Part shown: positions 44,346 to 56,727 of the stretch, piece after piece
Layout: every line of letters starts with the position of its first letter
Position numbering within the stretch: the stretch's first letter is position 1
Origin: Hemileia vastatrix
Lineage: Eukaryota; Basidiomycota; Pucciniomycetes; Pucciniales; Zaghouaniaceae
DNA length: 64,000 nt
Assembly: GCA_030280995.1 (NCBI GenBank)
Contig: JASXTE010000016.1
Span: 9,819,001-9,883,000 of the forward strand
Direction of reading: 5' to 3'
Translations under genes and position numbers: made by a program
Notes under the pieces: generated by a model
The model's database searches: none
What the model saw: the letters and a program-made list of their open reading frames with translations, nothing else
Told to the model about the DNA's origin: nothing

Positions 44346-45329
44346 AAGAAAGGCAAAAAAAAAAATTAATTAATTAATTAAGGGATATTAGTAAAAGAAA
44401 AAAAGGGAACATGAATTTTTTGATACTTAGGAAGAGTAAACAAATGAAAAATTTTGTGATAGGTAAATAAATGTGATACGAAGTTATGTAAAATGTTGCA
44501 ATTTTCAGTGAGGGGTGTGTGCCAAGAATCAATGGGTAGGAAGGGAGGTCTGTATGTCATATGTGAGAGGAATTTCGTGGCCAAAATGTGGTTAAAAAAA
44601 TGGAACAAAAAGTTTTGATTTGAGGTCATAACTGACACTTATTTTTTAAAAAAGAAAATTTTGTGCAAAACTTAAGTGGTGATTTGGTTTGAGATCTGCA
44701 TTTAAGTGCCAATTTTCCAGAACCAAATCCAAGTATCTTTCTATAATCCAAAATCTATTTCTCCTGGCTATATTAAAGAAAAACTCTTGTTATTAGGAGG
44801 TGTCAGTTCTGGAACATTCACACTCAAAAGTCTGAACTTAAGTTTGGGAAAATCTGAATTTATCTAAGTTCATATTTCAAAAACACACCATTCCCAAAAA
44901 CTGGTGTATTTCAAAACTGAAATAAGCCACTTATTTCACTCAAATACACACTTTCTCAAAAGTGCTGCTTTCACAATGAACTAACTCACCAGAAAATGTC
45001 CCCTCATCCCACTGGTACACCTTCCCTTCTACTCACTCATCTGTTAATTTTAAAAATTTTCTTTTATTTTAAGTCTGAATAGCTCATTAGATTCATAATC
45101 ATTACATTAATCTTCTAATATCATTAAAGCATTATTGTAGCTAATAATTCAAGTGAAACATGGCACTTATTAGTGATATACACATGCTAAATTAAAGTGG
45201 ATATAAGTTTGTCAATTTTACTGTGATTTTAGTTCAGAAAAGCTCAGTAGAATAAGATCAATTAGATTCAAATTTCTATATCATGAAAATATTATTTTAG
45301 CTAACAATTTGATTGGGATAAGTTACTAT
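44346..45329. other. AT-rich, unassigned
   Basis: No gene seen. A terminus-like AGGAGGTGTCAGTTC after TATT at ~44820 resembles PIF/Harbinger ends, but no partner was found. Confidence 0.35.
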
Positions 45330-45768
45330 TGTCAGGCTGAGTTCAAGTACAGAGACATGAATAGCTTGAATAGTCAGTTGTCTAGAAGATTTAAAATTTC
45401 CTATATGAATACTGTGGTACAAATCTAATAGGTATTAAAGTATAACTCAATATAAGAATCTTAGTAGTTTCAATCTCACTAATTATAAATGGGTTACAAT
45501 ATTATAGTTGGTATAAAAATGTATGTAATAATTCAAAAACTTATTCAAAGACTTTAAAAGTACTATTTTTATGTATTGTAATTGTAATGGCTGTATATTT
45601 TGATTTTAATGATAAAGAATGTAGAAAAAAAGACCAAAAAACCCCTCTTTTTAAACCCATTAATTCTCCAATGTATCCACCTGGTTTAACAGTTCTTAAC
45701 CCAGCCAATGATGCCTCATTCTAGCTAATACAACTATCCATCAACATTAGAAATGATAATTAACACAT
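45330..45768 (-). repeat. LTR fragment (Y part of the X/Y family)
   Basis: Begins TGTCAGGCTGAGTTCAAGTA and aligns with 20554-20974 and, inverted, with 34260-34704. It stops inside integrase of the neighbouring element (after FLQQIE). No matching LTR start or 5-bp duplication was found. Confidence 0.7.
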
Positions 45769-48240
45769 GCTTCTCTATTTGTTGCAAAAACCCAGCTCTC
45801 TAACCAGTTAATCTTTTAGATTTTTTGCAAGAGTTGCATGTGTAAATGAATTTTTGTACATCTTCTTTCATGTTTATCCACCAGGCTGTGTTTTTAACTC
45901 TATTTAATATTTTTTTTAAATCAAAATGACCAGCTAAGATGTCATCATGGCAAGTACTTAACATTAACTCTTTCATAGATGAACATATAACTATTACATT
46001 ACTTAGATTTTTCTTGTAATATATGTATCCATCTTCAATTGACAGTTTACATTTTTCTAATTCATCTTTATACTTTGGAGATAAAGTTTTAATTAATGAA
46101 CTCATTGAGGCATTTGTTGGATCATTTAAGATGGTTGATAATTTAGACAACTCTTTATCAGATGAATAATTTTCTAATTTTTGCATAAATACTTCCTCTA
46201 AATCCACTATATAAATCCCAAATATATGTATTAACTCATTTTCAGGCACATAAGCTGGGTTGTGAGTATCATTTGGAAAAGGACATCAGGATAATAAATC
46301 CACATTATAATTCAGTGTTCCTGCTCTGTGATTGATTGTCATTCTTCCTCTGTACTCTTGTACAGCTGGTTTCCATCTAAACATATGCCCATTAGGTGCT
46401 TCATGTTTATTAATGATTTTACTGCACTTTAATCTGTTATTAATTCAATCTTCTGGTCTTCCAGATTGAAATGAAGTTTCTCCAGGTCTCACAGAACTGC
46501 TTAAAATTCCATTTGGGTGGAACCATACCTTATTTCAGTATTTCTAAAGGTTATTGATATATAACAGATAACTACTTCAGATAATTTACCATTTATTATC
46601 TTTTCTTGCTGTAAAGTAGCTCCTAGCCCTGTAAAGCTTGAATCAGTATACAAGATAAAAGGGAGGATGAAATTTGGAAGTCCCAAAATTGGAGCTGAAC
46701 TTGAAAATTCCTTTAATTATATCAAAGGCATGTAATATTTCATTATTCCAAATAAAAGCCTTAATTTTCCTGATTAATGTTGTTAAAGGGCTGAAATGGA
46801 TTGGTAGTTTTTTATATACTTCCTATAATATCCACACATACCTAAAAATCTTCAACCATCTTTTAAATTTTTGGGTATATTAATGTTTTTAATCTCTGCC
46901 ACTTTATTCTGGTCAACACAAATTTTTAATACAGATACAACATGTCCAAGTACTTTCAAGGATTGAAACAGAAACTTACATTACTTCAATGCAATTAACA
47001 TATTAATTTCATCCAATTTTTAAATACTCTTCTCAGGTGATTTAAATTCTCATCATATGTTTTTGAGAACACTATGATGTCATCAATATAAAATAAAAGC
47101 CATCCTTCAACCATTTCTTGATGAAAAACACTATCCATAAATTTTTGGAAGACTGAAGGGGCATTTTTGGGACCAAAAGGCATTCTCACATATGTATATA
47201 TCCACATCTGTGTGGTTAGAATAAGAAATTCTGAGAATTCTTTTCCACAGAAATCAGGTGGTAACCTTTTTTTCAATACAGACAGGAAACATATTTTTCT
47301 CCTTGTAAGGTAGCATGGATAGAAGCTATCCTTGGTAGAGGGTAAATATCATCCACAGTGAATGTATTCAGAGATCTGTAATTGCCACATAATCTTACCT
47401 TATCTTTTTAATAAGAGATTAAAACTGGTGAAATATCACAATACTTAAGTGTTGTGTCTACTTTTTCAACAAAACATATTTCTAACAACATCAGAATTTA
47501 TTCTTCAATGTCTTTCCTTTTTGCAGGAGAATCTGGGGGAAGCTTCTTTTTTAAGCTGCCAGGAAAATTATCAAAATCACAACTTAAAGAAATTTTCATC
47601 TCATTGTCTTTAACTAATCCTAGTTCATTTGAACCATGAGCAAGTCTCATAGGATAAGATTTTATCAATCTCAAAATATTGTTTTCTTCTATTTTTGGGA
47701 GTTGAGGACTGAAAAAGCTTTTTGGATTTCATTTTCCAACTAAACCATTTCAGAGGTGGTTTTTCAACCTTGAAGTTGTTCTTCTTTAGGAGGAATGGAA
47801 TAAATTGAATTTTCAGAGCAAATCATGAATTTTCTTTTTCCATTCATGCCTATAGTGAAGCAACTATTTTCAGGATCTATTTTGATGCAAAATTTTTTCA
47901 ATAAGTCATTGCCAATAATAAACTAATAACTAAAAGTATTAATATCCATCACTAAAAATTCACTTACTGCTCTTACATATCCATTTTATATTTAAAGAAT
48001 ATAGCAGTTTTGTTTTTTCCAACTGGACATAATAATGAACCAAAAATCCACCATTTCTTTGTCTTTAAAGGCTCCAGTTTTTCTTTGTACTTAAAATCAA
48101 TTTTCATTAATATATTAACAGAAACTACAATACGAGAAGCCCTAGTTTCAAGAATGACATTTATTTATTTTCCAGATATAATAACAGGTGCTCTAATAGG
48201 GTGATTTTGTAAGTATCATGATTTACATCTTTAATTATTT
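45769..48240 (-). pseudogene. Ty3/gypsy Element 3 pol: protease to integrase zinc finger
   Basis: Minus-strand relative of Elements 1, 2 and 4 in many broken frames. Recognisable blocks in order from 48240: protease (PVIISGK, then ILETRAS where LDTGAS is expected), linker, reverse transcriptase (YVRMPFGPKNAPSVFQK, LFYIDDIIVFSKTYDE, ~47020-47200), RNase H (ILYTDSSFTGLGATLQQE, ~46500-46690) and the integrase zinc finger (STCHDDILAGHFDLKK, CNSCKKSKRLTG, 45800-46000). The YIDD box and zinc ligands are preserved, yet numerous stops and shifts make it dead. The integrase core is lost at the LTR fragment. Confidence 0.9.
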
Positions 48241-48343
48241 AAGCTTTCTCAATGAAAGTTAAAGATGTATCTTTTAAATATATTGCATCATTCAGGAACA
48301 TAATATCCCATTCTAAAACAAATATCTCATTTTCATCATCACT

Positions 48344-49341
48344 TTAAGAAATGTTACTTTTACAATCCTCACTAGACTCCTCCTTTTCATCTTCATGATT
48401 ACTGGGCTCAGAATCTTGTGAGTTTTCAATAATATTTATTCTCTTCTTACAAGTATGACCATTAACCCAAGGCTCATTAAATTTGTAGCAAGAGTTACTT
48501 TCTTGTCTCTTAGGGACATGAGAAGCAGAAAGTTTTTTTTTCTCCACTGGTAAATTATTTGTAGTAAGTTTTACTGCCTCAAAATTTTTCTTATAATGAT
48601 TATACCTTGTCTCACATTTGTGGTTCAATAATATTTCATTGCATATATTAATAAGCCCAGAAGTTTCTCTGATGGTTTTAGTTCTAGCTACAATAATTTC
48701 TGTGACTGATATAAGAAATTGATATGTTATATTTTCATTCCACTCATCATAATCTATTTTTGGATCCATGGCTTTCATTATTTTTATTAAAGTAATTAAA
48801 AATACCATTGGTTTATCCTCAGCATTTGGATTATATCTGGTTTCTATATAAAATCTTTTTTGAGTGATTCTAAATTTTTTGCCACCAAATTTTCTTTCAA
48901 ATAGTAACTTCCATTCAACCCAGGAGTAGTTAATTCCCTCACCCAATACAGATTCAAAAAATAATAAGGCCACATATTTAAATAAAGATATTAATTTTTA
49001 TGTAATTTATTTATCAGGTAATTTGTATGAAATTTTAAGTTACCAATTCTTTGCATGAATTGTTTCTAATAAGATTTTAAATCCCTGTCAAAAGAAGGGT
49101 AATGATCTAACTTAGGCCAGTTCTTTTGGTTAGTTCTGACTTCCTTAGCCTGAGGATTATTTAGTAATTCAATTAATTTGGATATATGATCATGTATTTC
49201 ATCTTTTACTAATTTTTTACTCTCAGATCCCATGACACTATTTTCTTTTTCAATCATAGGCTTTTCATATGACTGTTTCATATAAAGTGGTATATTCTCC
49301 ACATAAGAGGTGTTGTCATTTATTTTTTCAGTATTTTTCAA
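48344..49341 (-). pseudogene. Element 3 gag capsid and zinc knuckle
   Basis: Two minus-strand frames: 49066-49341 (KNWPKLDHYPSFDRDLKSY at its end) and 48344-48973 (NYSWVEWKLLFERKFGGKKF, DKPMVFLITLIKIMKAMD, knuckle CYKFNEPWVNGHTC). The knuckle's second Cys is Phe. A stop and shift separate the frames near 48980-49060. An acidic tail (SEPSNHEDEKEESSEDCK) precedes the protease. Confidence 0.85.
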
Positions 49342-49419
49342 AATATTAGCTACCTAAATTTCCAATCTTTGTTACCTATCTTTTATTACAGGTACATGTG
49401 ATAAAGTATCATTTAAATT

Positions 49420-49998
49420 TTAAAAACACAATTTTACATGTATCCCAATTGTAGCCATTATATTCTTAGAATGTTCTAATTTATTGTATAAATTCTTGAT
49501 TTCAGAATTTAATTTTTTATTTCCATTTGTCAAGTCATTATTTGAATTTTCAATGACCTTTTTTTTATTGTAAGTAGTACTAAATGATTGTGTAATGTTT
49601 AATAATACACTTTCTGTATTATTATTAGGGTCTCTAGATAATTCTTCTAATTTTTCAATTCTTAATAATAATTTTCTTATTATTTTTGATTCCATTGGAT
49701 TTTCTTTCAAGAAATATTCAATTTTATCCATTTTTAACTCAGAAGACTCATCATTATTATCTGGCTCAAGATTTAATTCATCTGGTTCCATTTTAATATT
49801 CCTAGTATTATCTTTGTTATCAATGAAACTATGTACATTGTCATTATTTAAGGATAAATCTAAAATGCTATGTTTGAATGAGTAATCTTTAAGATCTTTA
49901 TTAATTATATTTAGTACATTCCTATATATTTCATTACCAATGGGTAATTCATTGTTGGTATCATATAATTGATCATGAGAAGATGGATGACTTACCAA
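49420..49998 (-). CDS. Element 3 gag, second N-terminal frame (coiled coil, 192 aa)
   Basis: Open minus-strand frame with coiled-coil-like Leu/Glu/Asn sequence, positionally equivalent to 15258-16001 (-) and 57932-58327 (+). The start at 49998 is TTG within LVSHPSSHDQLYD; the true start is uncertain. The equivalent of MEVGLIP lies upstream as MGIVLPELQP near 50080, in the same frame but separated by a TAG at ~50010. Confidence 0.5.
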   Translation of the reverse strand: MVSHPSSHDQLYDTNNELPIGNEIYRNVLNIINKDLKDYSFKHSILDLSLNNDNVHSFIDNKDNTRNIKMEPDELNLEPDNNDESSELKMDKIEYFLKENPMESKIIRKLLLRIEKLEELSRDPNNNTESVLLNITQSFSTTYNKKKVIENSNNDLTNGNKKLNSEIKNLYNKLEHSKNIMATIGIHVKLCF

Positions 49999-50084
49999 GG
50001 TCTTACTCTATTTCCCCTGTAAGGGTGAGTTCTTGAACCCTGATTCAGAGGTTGGTTGTAGCTCTGGGAGTACTATTCCCATTT

Positions 50085-50513
50085 CTATTTGCTTACTGTA
50101 ATCTTTTTATCCTCCTCTTGAGCTGGAGGTGCTACTGTTACAACTGTGGAAGGGTTTGTCACTACTGATGTTGGCTGAGCTTTAAATCCTACTAGAGATT
50201 GATTTACCTTTATAAAAACCTGTTCTTCTTTTTTTTCCAGATTATTCATCTGGTCTACCATTTTGTTGACTTTTATGGTGAGGGTGTTTAGAAGAGATGA
50301 AAGGGAGTGAATTTGTTCTTGTAATGTGTTTTTTGATTTCTTTATAGTTATTTGGTTTAGAAGTCTTTCCTTTCCCCCACAAAAATCTGTAAAGAGTTGC
50401 TTTTTGTTGGAGATACTTTCTTCATTTGAGTGTCTTGTAACAGGTCTTTTAGCACTAGGTCTTAGATTATAAGGTTTTACCTTATTACTCACAATGTCAA
50501 TGTTGTCACACAT
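50085..50513 (-). CDS. Element 3 gag, first N-terminal frame (142 aa)
   Basis: Starts with ATG at 50513 (MCDNIDIVSNKVKPYNLRP), a basic N-terminus, helical KKSKNTLQEQIHSLSSLLN and a Pro/Val-rich tail. Ends at KKITVSK-stop, overlapping the start of the next frame as in Element 2. Upstream 50514-50761 is an AT-rich leader with no gene. Confidence 0.55.
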   Translation of the reverse strand: MCDNIDIVSNKVKPYNLRPSAKRPVTRHSNEESISNKKQLFTDFCGGKERLLNQITIKKSKNTLQEQIHSLSSLLNTLTIKVNKMVDQMNNLEKKEEQVFIKVNQSLVGFKAQPTSVVTNPSTVVTVAPPAQEEDKKITVSK

Positions 50514-50891
50514 TTTTTACGTGGAATTTGAATCAAAAAATTGAAATATAAGTTATTAAAACTTCAAAAAAGGAGCTTTATCAGTATTAGCTAACACTAC
50601 TTAAGTCCATTTAATTGCTTACTTGTAGGTCTTTTATTGAATTTATAAGTTCCAAAAGTCAAATATGCTTTTATTTGGTCACTTGATATAACAGGTCTAC
50701 AATATGTAGCCATTTTTTTATATTTAAAAATAATTTTTCAGTAATATTATTTTTAAGTATTAGGGGGTGCCAAACATTGCCATATATGCCACATATACAC
50801 ACCACAAAAAAGGTACCAAACCCATCATCAAAATACGAAATATACCCGCCCTAGATAGGTGTATTTCAAAAGCATATGTGTCCCCAAACAC

Positions 50892-52018
50892 ATTTTAGAA
50901 AGACTCTTACAGTCAACTTGCATTAAGAATAATTCAAGGGAGTTGGATAAACTGAATAAAACCCTGTCCCTTTAAGTAAATATACAGTTTAAAATTAATG
51001 AATCTAAATCCTCTACTTGATAAGAAATGACCAATAAACTACTTGTTATTAACTGTTGAGATGTAGAATAAGTTTTCTTTATAATGAGGTGAAAAAACAA
51101 GAGTGAAGCCGTATTCAGAAAAGTAATATAAATGATTGAAAAATATGTTTTTATGAAGCTTTTATGTTTTATAAGATTTAGTTGTTAAAATCAGATCCCT
51201 GATGATGAGAACTTTAAAATGGTACCCTATATGTTATTATATATGATGATGAGCTAATTATTATTAAATATTATGTAAAAATGTTATAATTATAAGGGTA
51301 TTACCATAATATAATTTGTTATGTAAAATAATAATGATTGTTTAAATATGCATTGTTGTGGTTGGTTGTTAAGTTGTCTGGTACTGTCTGTATGTGTATA
51401 TAATTTGAGTCTACAGGCTTTATATGCATAGTATGTCACATTCCCTAATTTCCCTAACCAGAGAATTCCTGAGCTTGTCCAGAGCTTGTACAGATATCAC
51501 TGGAGTAGGTATGGAGCTTGTCTGGAGAATTACAGAGCTTTTAAGGACTTCAAGACTCAATTAGAACCTTTAAAATATTAATAAAAAATCTAGAAAAATT
51601 ACATATGATAGAGCTACTTCTCCTTTATAATTAATTCTAATTTTCGTAATTTGCGCAACCCTATTCACTTAGTAAAAAATTATCAACATCAAGTAAATTA
51701 TGAGAAGTAAAAATAACCAAAAATACTTTATAAAATTATTAAAAATAGTATCAAAATAGTAAAACTTCCAAAAAAATTTACAAAGTTTTTTGAGACTCCA
51801 GACTTAAGTTTCTATGCACTTTTAAACCTATACTTGCATTTCCTGTCTGGTAATTATTTGTTGAACCTTGACTCATTAAATTTTATCCTTTTTAATCACT
51901 TTTAATACTCAATTTCTTTAATATAACCATTTTAAAATTAGATTGTCCTTCCAATATTGGTAATCATCCCCTAAAAATCCTTTAATAATAAACTTAAGTT
52001 CCCTACTAAACTTTAGAC
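50892..52018 (-). repeat. Solo LTR of the second Ty3 lineage
   Basis: Aligns with 27462-28598 (AGACTCTTACAGTC near the start, GAAAAATTACATATGATAGAGC, TTTCGTAATTTGCGCA, CTACTAAACTTTAGACTACCACAA at the end). Harbinger sequence continues on both sides, so it is an insertion into that element. Duplication not resolved. Confidence 0.75.
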
Positions 52019-52261
52019 TACCACAAGGATTTCTTTTGGGTCAAACAAGTCATCAAAACACTTCCCTTAATCATCATGATTAATCAGCACTAGGTACAAA
52101 TATGCCAACACTAGGTACAAAAGTTCCAACACCTAGATTTATTTTTTTATCTAATCCTTAAGGGCTTATTCATATAAGTGAGGTATATGACTTACCAGAA
52201 CTTAATCAATCCCATAATCATACACTTACTCTTAATCTTTACCACTTTTCACTAACATAAC

Positions 52262-52717
52262 ATGCCACTTTCAGTCTGCCATCAACTTAAGATCACTTCT
52301 GCAGCTGTTGCTCTTGATCTAATGGTTAATTCTGATACAGATTCTGATTCAGGACCTGACTTGGCTTTAATGTGCAACATGTTGGAGAACCACTACTTAT
52401 TTTGTAGAACACATTTCATATGACACCAACCTCAATATCACCTTGATGTTTTAGGGCAATTTTCTTCTCTACAGTAACCAAGGACTACATTCCATAAGAA
52501 AAAAGAGATGAAGGTTTGTGTAAACTGGATTACTCCTTGTCTTGTATTACACAAACTTCTTGCTAACTTAAAAGATGCATGGAATGAGCTTTATGAAGAT
52601 GAGATTCCTGATCCACCTCCACCAATAGAATCTAGCAGTACTTCATCATCTCAACCTAGTTCTATTCCTGATAAAATACTACCAATCACCCTTTCTCATG
52701 TTGAGGGCCTATCCTAA
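52262..52717 (+). pseudogene. PIF/Harbinger transposase, N- and C-terminal ends with the core deleted
   Basis: N-terminal piece 52262-52423, ATG to TGA, with an acidic Asp/Ser run and LALMCNMLENHYLFCRTHF. The C-terminal piece 52508-52717 has VNWITPCLVLHKLLANLKD, AWNELYEDEIPDPPPP and a Ser-rich tail. The WxxxCxxLHNLL-like motif is how PIF/Harbinger transposases end. The catalytic DDE core between the pieces is missing. A third copy at 63870-64000 (-) joins the same Asp/Ser N-terminal and Pro/Ser C-terminal parts by a larger deletion. Confidence 0.65.
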
Positions 52718-52979
52718 CTTATTTTCAATTTTTTTTTGTGTAATGACTTTTTCCAATGAAATTCCCCAGTTTCTCAGTTTCATTTGTTTTGGTTCAACTC
52801 CCAGACTTAAAATTGCATAAAATTTGCAAACACAGAAAATTTTTAAGATTCTGTCTCACTAAGATATTTAATCTTCTCTTCATCTCTAACTTCCATAATT
52901 CATTTTGGTTCTGATACTTCTCACTTCACAGCACTTAAAGTAAGTCACTTTCTCATTTTTTTAGATTTAATTGCTAATT

Positions 52980-53760
52980 GAAATGTCTTTTATTCTTGTC
53001 TTTTTTTTTTGTTTCTTTTTTTTATCATATTTTTTATTTTGATTGCTGATTCATCTGCTCTTATTTCCCTTTCCCCCCTTTTTTCCCTTTTTTTCTTGTT
53101 CTCTATCATTTCTATTTTTGATGGATTGACTTTTTGGTGTTTTTTGGCCATTTTTAGGCATTTTCACTTTTTTGGCTTTTTTCTTTGCTAAATCTCTTTG
53201 GAATTTTTTGGAAACAATTTGAAAATTTTTTCTGAGAAACTTTAACTTGCTTTGAGGTATTTTTGGCTTGTTTTTGGTATTTTATTTTCTTAAAACCTTC
53301 CAGAAACATTTTCCAACCATTTCTCAGTGAATTCTATGTGTTTTTGGGCAATTTTAGGTCTATTTTTTCACTAAAACAATTTGGAAACACTCTGAAAACT
53401 TTGTAAACCATTTAGAAACACTTCAAAATCATTTTAAAGTGGTTTTAAGTTGCTTTGGAACTTTTTTAAATAATTCTATAAACTTTTTTTTGGCACATTT
53501 TGCCTCTTCTCTGGAAACCTTTTGGCACTTTTCTGGCAATTTTTGGGGAGGTTTTATGAGACTTTCAGAAAACTTTTTTGGAAATTTTGGAAAACATTTA
53601 GGAGAATTATGGGACTCTTTTTTTGAAACCTTTGGAACACTTTTTGGGTACTTTTGGGACTCTTTTTTGGCAACTTTTGGGGCTCTTTTGTTGAGCATTT
53701 GGAATTTTTTTAGGCAATTTTTGGGACTATTTCTTTTGGTAGTTTAAGGAGAGTTTCTTA
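52980..53760. repeat. T-rich and CTTTTTGG-type degenerate repeats
   Basis: Low-complexity sequence with recurrent TTTTTGG, ACTTTTGG and GGCAATTTT blocks, the inverted counterpart of 39150-39560 plus 39952-40560. Frames on either strand here are artefacts. Confidence 0.7.
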
Positions 53761-54740
53761 GGTAAGTTTCATCCAATTTTGAAATGACTAAAGCACCACC
53801 TGGCTCAGAATTCTTTGAAAAATTCACTCACTTTGGCTGTTCTTTTCAAATCAGTAGGGAGCTTGTCAATAGGATTTATAAGGTAAGAGAAAGAGGTGAG
53901 GTAAAACAAAAAACATTAGGTAGAAAAAAAAAGTATGGGGTGTGATATAGTTTGTCAAATTTTATTTTTATTTCACAAATCAACCTTTTAAAATATGATA
54001 CCCTACTTACCTAAATTAATGAGCCATCAGGCCAAGTGTCATATAACAGTAATCGTGGGGAAATTTGTTTTTCTCATGAGGTTCATGTATACATTTGTGT
54101 TTAATTTCATTGAATTTGGTCACAGATGGTTTCCACTAACATTTTTACTTGCATTGTAATTAACTTAGGTATGCTAATTATCTTATAAGACTTTTTTACA
54201 TGTTAATTTATTCAATGAACATAAATTTTGGAAATCTATGTCCCTACTTCAATAAAACTCAGGGGAGGGTGTAGCCATTTTTTTGTCATAAATTTTCTTC
54301 TGACTTAGAAAAGAAATGGTCATCCCCACCTGCTGTTATGGTAAGTAGCAGGGGAGGGTATTGCCTAAAAATTTTTTTTGACATAAATCATTTTATTCAT
54401 TAGCTTATAAGTGAATTTTGGCATTTTCCAATTGAAATTGATTATTTTTGAATTTTCCATTATTCTCTCTTTGAATCCTAACATTCTCCCTCTCCAAATA
54501 TAAACAATATTTATCAATTTCTAAAATAATTTCTTACTTTTTTTGTGAATGAAACCACTTCTTTTCCTCAAAAAGTAGTTGACATTCTACAATTTTTTCA
54601 TCAGACTCAAACTCCATGATTTCAATTTTCACTTGTTCCTTTTCTGCAATAAGTTTAACTTTTAAGAGTAAGAGAAATAAATTAAGAAAAACTCTTTATC
54701 AAAACAATAATAAAAAATATAATCTTGTTTGCATTTATTA
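53761..54740. other. AT-rich spacer of Harbinger copy 2
   Basis: Contains a short exon-like frame (MTKAPPGSEFFEKFTHFG near 53784) ending at GGTAAG (53881-53886), not recognised. Also two direct copies of CAGGGGAGGGTRTWGCC about 90 bp apart (54261, 54351). Nothing else supported. Confidence 0.35.
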
Positions 54741-54744
54741 ACAA

Positions 54745-54990
54745 TATCCCCATAAGCAGAAAAAAAGTCTTTGAGGGTTGACCTTGGGCCTTTTTCCAAA
54801 GATTTTTTCCATTTAATTATAAATGAGGACACAGAGAGTTGAGTTTTTCAGAAACAGATGTGATTCCATGTTTTTCATCATCTTCGCTAACTCCAAACCC
54901 AGTTGAAGAAGAAACCATCTTTTCTTTCTTGTATTTTGTTTGATAGTTTTTGAATCTATCTCTCATTTTCTTTGTTGTCAAATCCATCTT
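54745..54990 (-). pseudogene. Myb/SANT-like remnant of Harbinger copy 2
   Basis: Minus strand: MDLTTKKMRDRFKNYQTKYK, KEKMVSSSTGFGVSEDDEKH, GITSVSEKLNSLCPH, then a 1-nt shift and MEKIFGKRP. Clear relative of 35490-35860. Convergent to the transposase remnant. The order of helix, TGFG and EDDEK fits Myb/SANT-like domains; function inferred. Confidence 0.6.
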
Positions 54991-55565
54991 ACCTTTAGTT
55001 TTTTTATTTAAACTCCACTACCATTTGATTAAAGACACTCAATTTTTATGCAGGTGGACAACCAACTTGGGTGAACAATGCACAGCCAAAAAATGCATCA
55101 AAATTAGATTTGATTTTCAGCCAGTTAATTACAATATGTAGGTCAGAAGGTTTCAATTGTGTAAATTTTTGAGAAATAGATTTTGGAAAAGGCATAAAAA
55201 TTTATGCCAAACAAGAAACTTAGTGAAAAAATAAAATTTTGTTGAAGAAAAGGAGAAACTAAAAAAGATAATAGATATTTGTGATGCCTTGTATAAAAAT
55301 AAGAAGTTGTTAGTATAGAAATTTAAGCAGGAAAATTTTCTAAAAAAACAGAATAAAATGTTATAGACTTACTGTGGTGTGAAAAAAATAATATGATTTG
55401 AAAATGAACTGGGGGAGAAGAGTTGTGACATGGAGTATATGAGTGGGGATGGAAGGATGGTGATGCACAGATGATTGAGAGGATGTGGTTACTTGTAGGC
55501 TGAATTTTGGTTGAGAAAATAGTGCAAAAGTAGGATGTATTTCACCCCATTTTTGAAACCCCAAG

Positions 55566-56697
55566 TGTCAGCCAGGATGTTAGATTTACCAAGTAAAATA
55601 ATTAATTATTTACTGGATAAAGCCACACCTTTTTATTTCTTATATATTTATTTAAACTTACTTGTAATAAATTAACTATTTACAAAAAAGTAAAGTTAGT
55701 AAATAATTAAATTTAATAGTAAATGTCCTTTATATTAATATTTTGTTTTTATTTTTATTATTTTTATTTCTAACACCATGCTCAATGACTGGTTGAGAGA
55801 AATAATACTTAATATTAAACTAAATATTAATTTTGAAATAAAATTTAATATTAAAATAAATATAAATATATACAGAAAATTCAAATTACTTTTTTAAAAA
55901 TGACACTTACTGTAATTTTAAATAAAACAATTTATTTCTGACATATTCTGTAAATACAGATTTTAAACATGTTCTTTCTTGAAAAATCTTATTATTTTAA
56001 AATATCTTCCTGTAATATTCTTTCTTCTTCTCTCATACTACTGTATATAAGATTTTAAGTCCATGCTTTGTCTCTCCTTTGCCTATAAAAGGCCTCTTTT
56101 TTGGTTGTTTTGGAGATTCATTCATTACTTACTTATTTTATTTACACCACTATTACAAACAAATATTCATTACTATCCTTTATTGTTTTAGTCTTTACTA
56201 CCACATAAATCTACTCAGTAATAATAATAATAATATTTATAAAAAATTTGACCTCTTTAAATTTGATTAAATTAAATAAAAGAAAAAAATATACGTACCT
56301 TGACTTTGTAAACCCAAAAATCCACCTATTTGCCCCGTTGGACCTCTGTAAAAACCTTCTAGACCAAGAGACCCTTTGACACTTGAGGCCCTTTCCAAAT
56401 CGTTGAGGGTGCATTGATATCTTAATGCCAAAAACCAAGGGACCATCCAAATTATGACACCAGTAGGGATGGGTGGACAACAAAAAGCATCAACGTCATC
56501 AACCACGTAGCTTAATTTTTTGCTGCAAATGGGAATCAAAACACGCTCCAAAGTTTAGGTTCATATATTGGCAATAGTTATATATATTTTTTGTAATTAT
56601 ATTGATTACTATTAGTGGGTCACTTTGCACTTTTCATAGTCAATGTATATCTTTTTACTCAGCACTCTGTAAGTGGCATTAAATTGCTCATTTTACA
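55566..56697 (+). repeat. 5' LTR of Element 4 (~1.13 kb)
   Basis: Starts TGTCAGCCAGGATG and ends near GCTCATTTTACA, directly followed by GGGGGAGGTGCCC, a candidate primer-binding region. TATA-like GCCTATAAAAGGCC at ~56081, as in the Element 1 LTR. An exon-like antisense stretch lies at 56297-56530. Confidence 0.7.
56297..56530 (-). other. Exon-like antisense segment inside the LTR
   Basis: GC content is well above the rest of the LTR. On the minus strand it is bounded by a pyrimidine-rich stretch ending TTTGCAG (acceptor-like, ~56525) and AAG-GTACGTAT (donor-like, ~56295). It is open in two frames (one reads SYVVDDVDAFCCPPIPTGV). I do not recognise the protein. It could be a captured host exon or chance. 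Confidence 0.3.
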
Positions 56698-56727
56698 GGG
56701 GGAGGTGCCCAGTAAATAAATTTTTTT

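Larger units (their letters stand above)
50762..55565. mobile_element. PIF/Harbinger-type element, copy 2 (internally deleted, with nested LTR)
   Basis: The left end AGGGGGTGCCAAACATTGCC follows TATT. The first ~125 bp align with the right end of copy 1 reversed (CACACCACAAAAAAGGTACC against CACACCAAAAAAAGGTAC). The right end TTTTTGAAACCCC is cut at 55565 by the Element 4 LTR. Contents: solo LTR (50892-52018), transposase ends on the plus strand (52262-52717), T-rich and CTTTTTGG-type degenerate repeats (52980-53760), AT-rich spacer (53960-54740) and a Myb/SANT-like remnant on the minus strand (54745-54990). Without the LTR it is ~3.7 kb, with two convergent genes, a layout known from PIF/Harbinger. 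Confidence 0.6.

Noticed and set aside
44378..44638. 86-codon minus-strand frame
   Set aside because: AT-rich unassigned DNA, no recognisable motif, no supporting copy.
53009..53747. Phe- and Lys-rich frames on both strands
   Set aside because: They read across degenerate CTTTTTGG repeats shared with 39150-39560.
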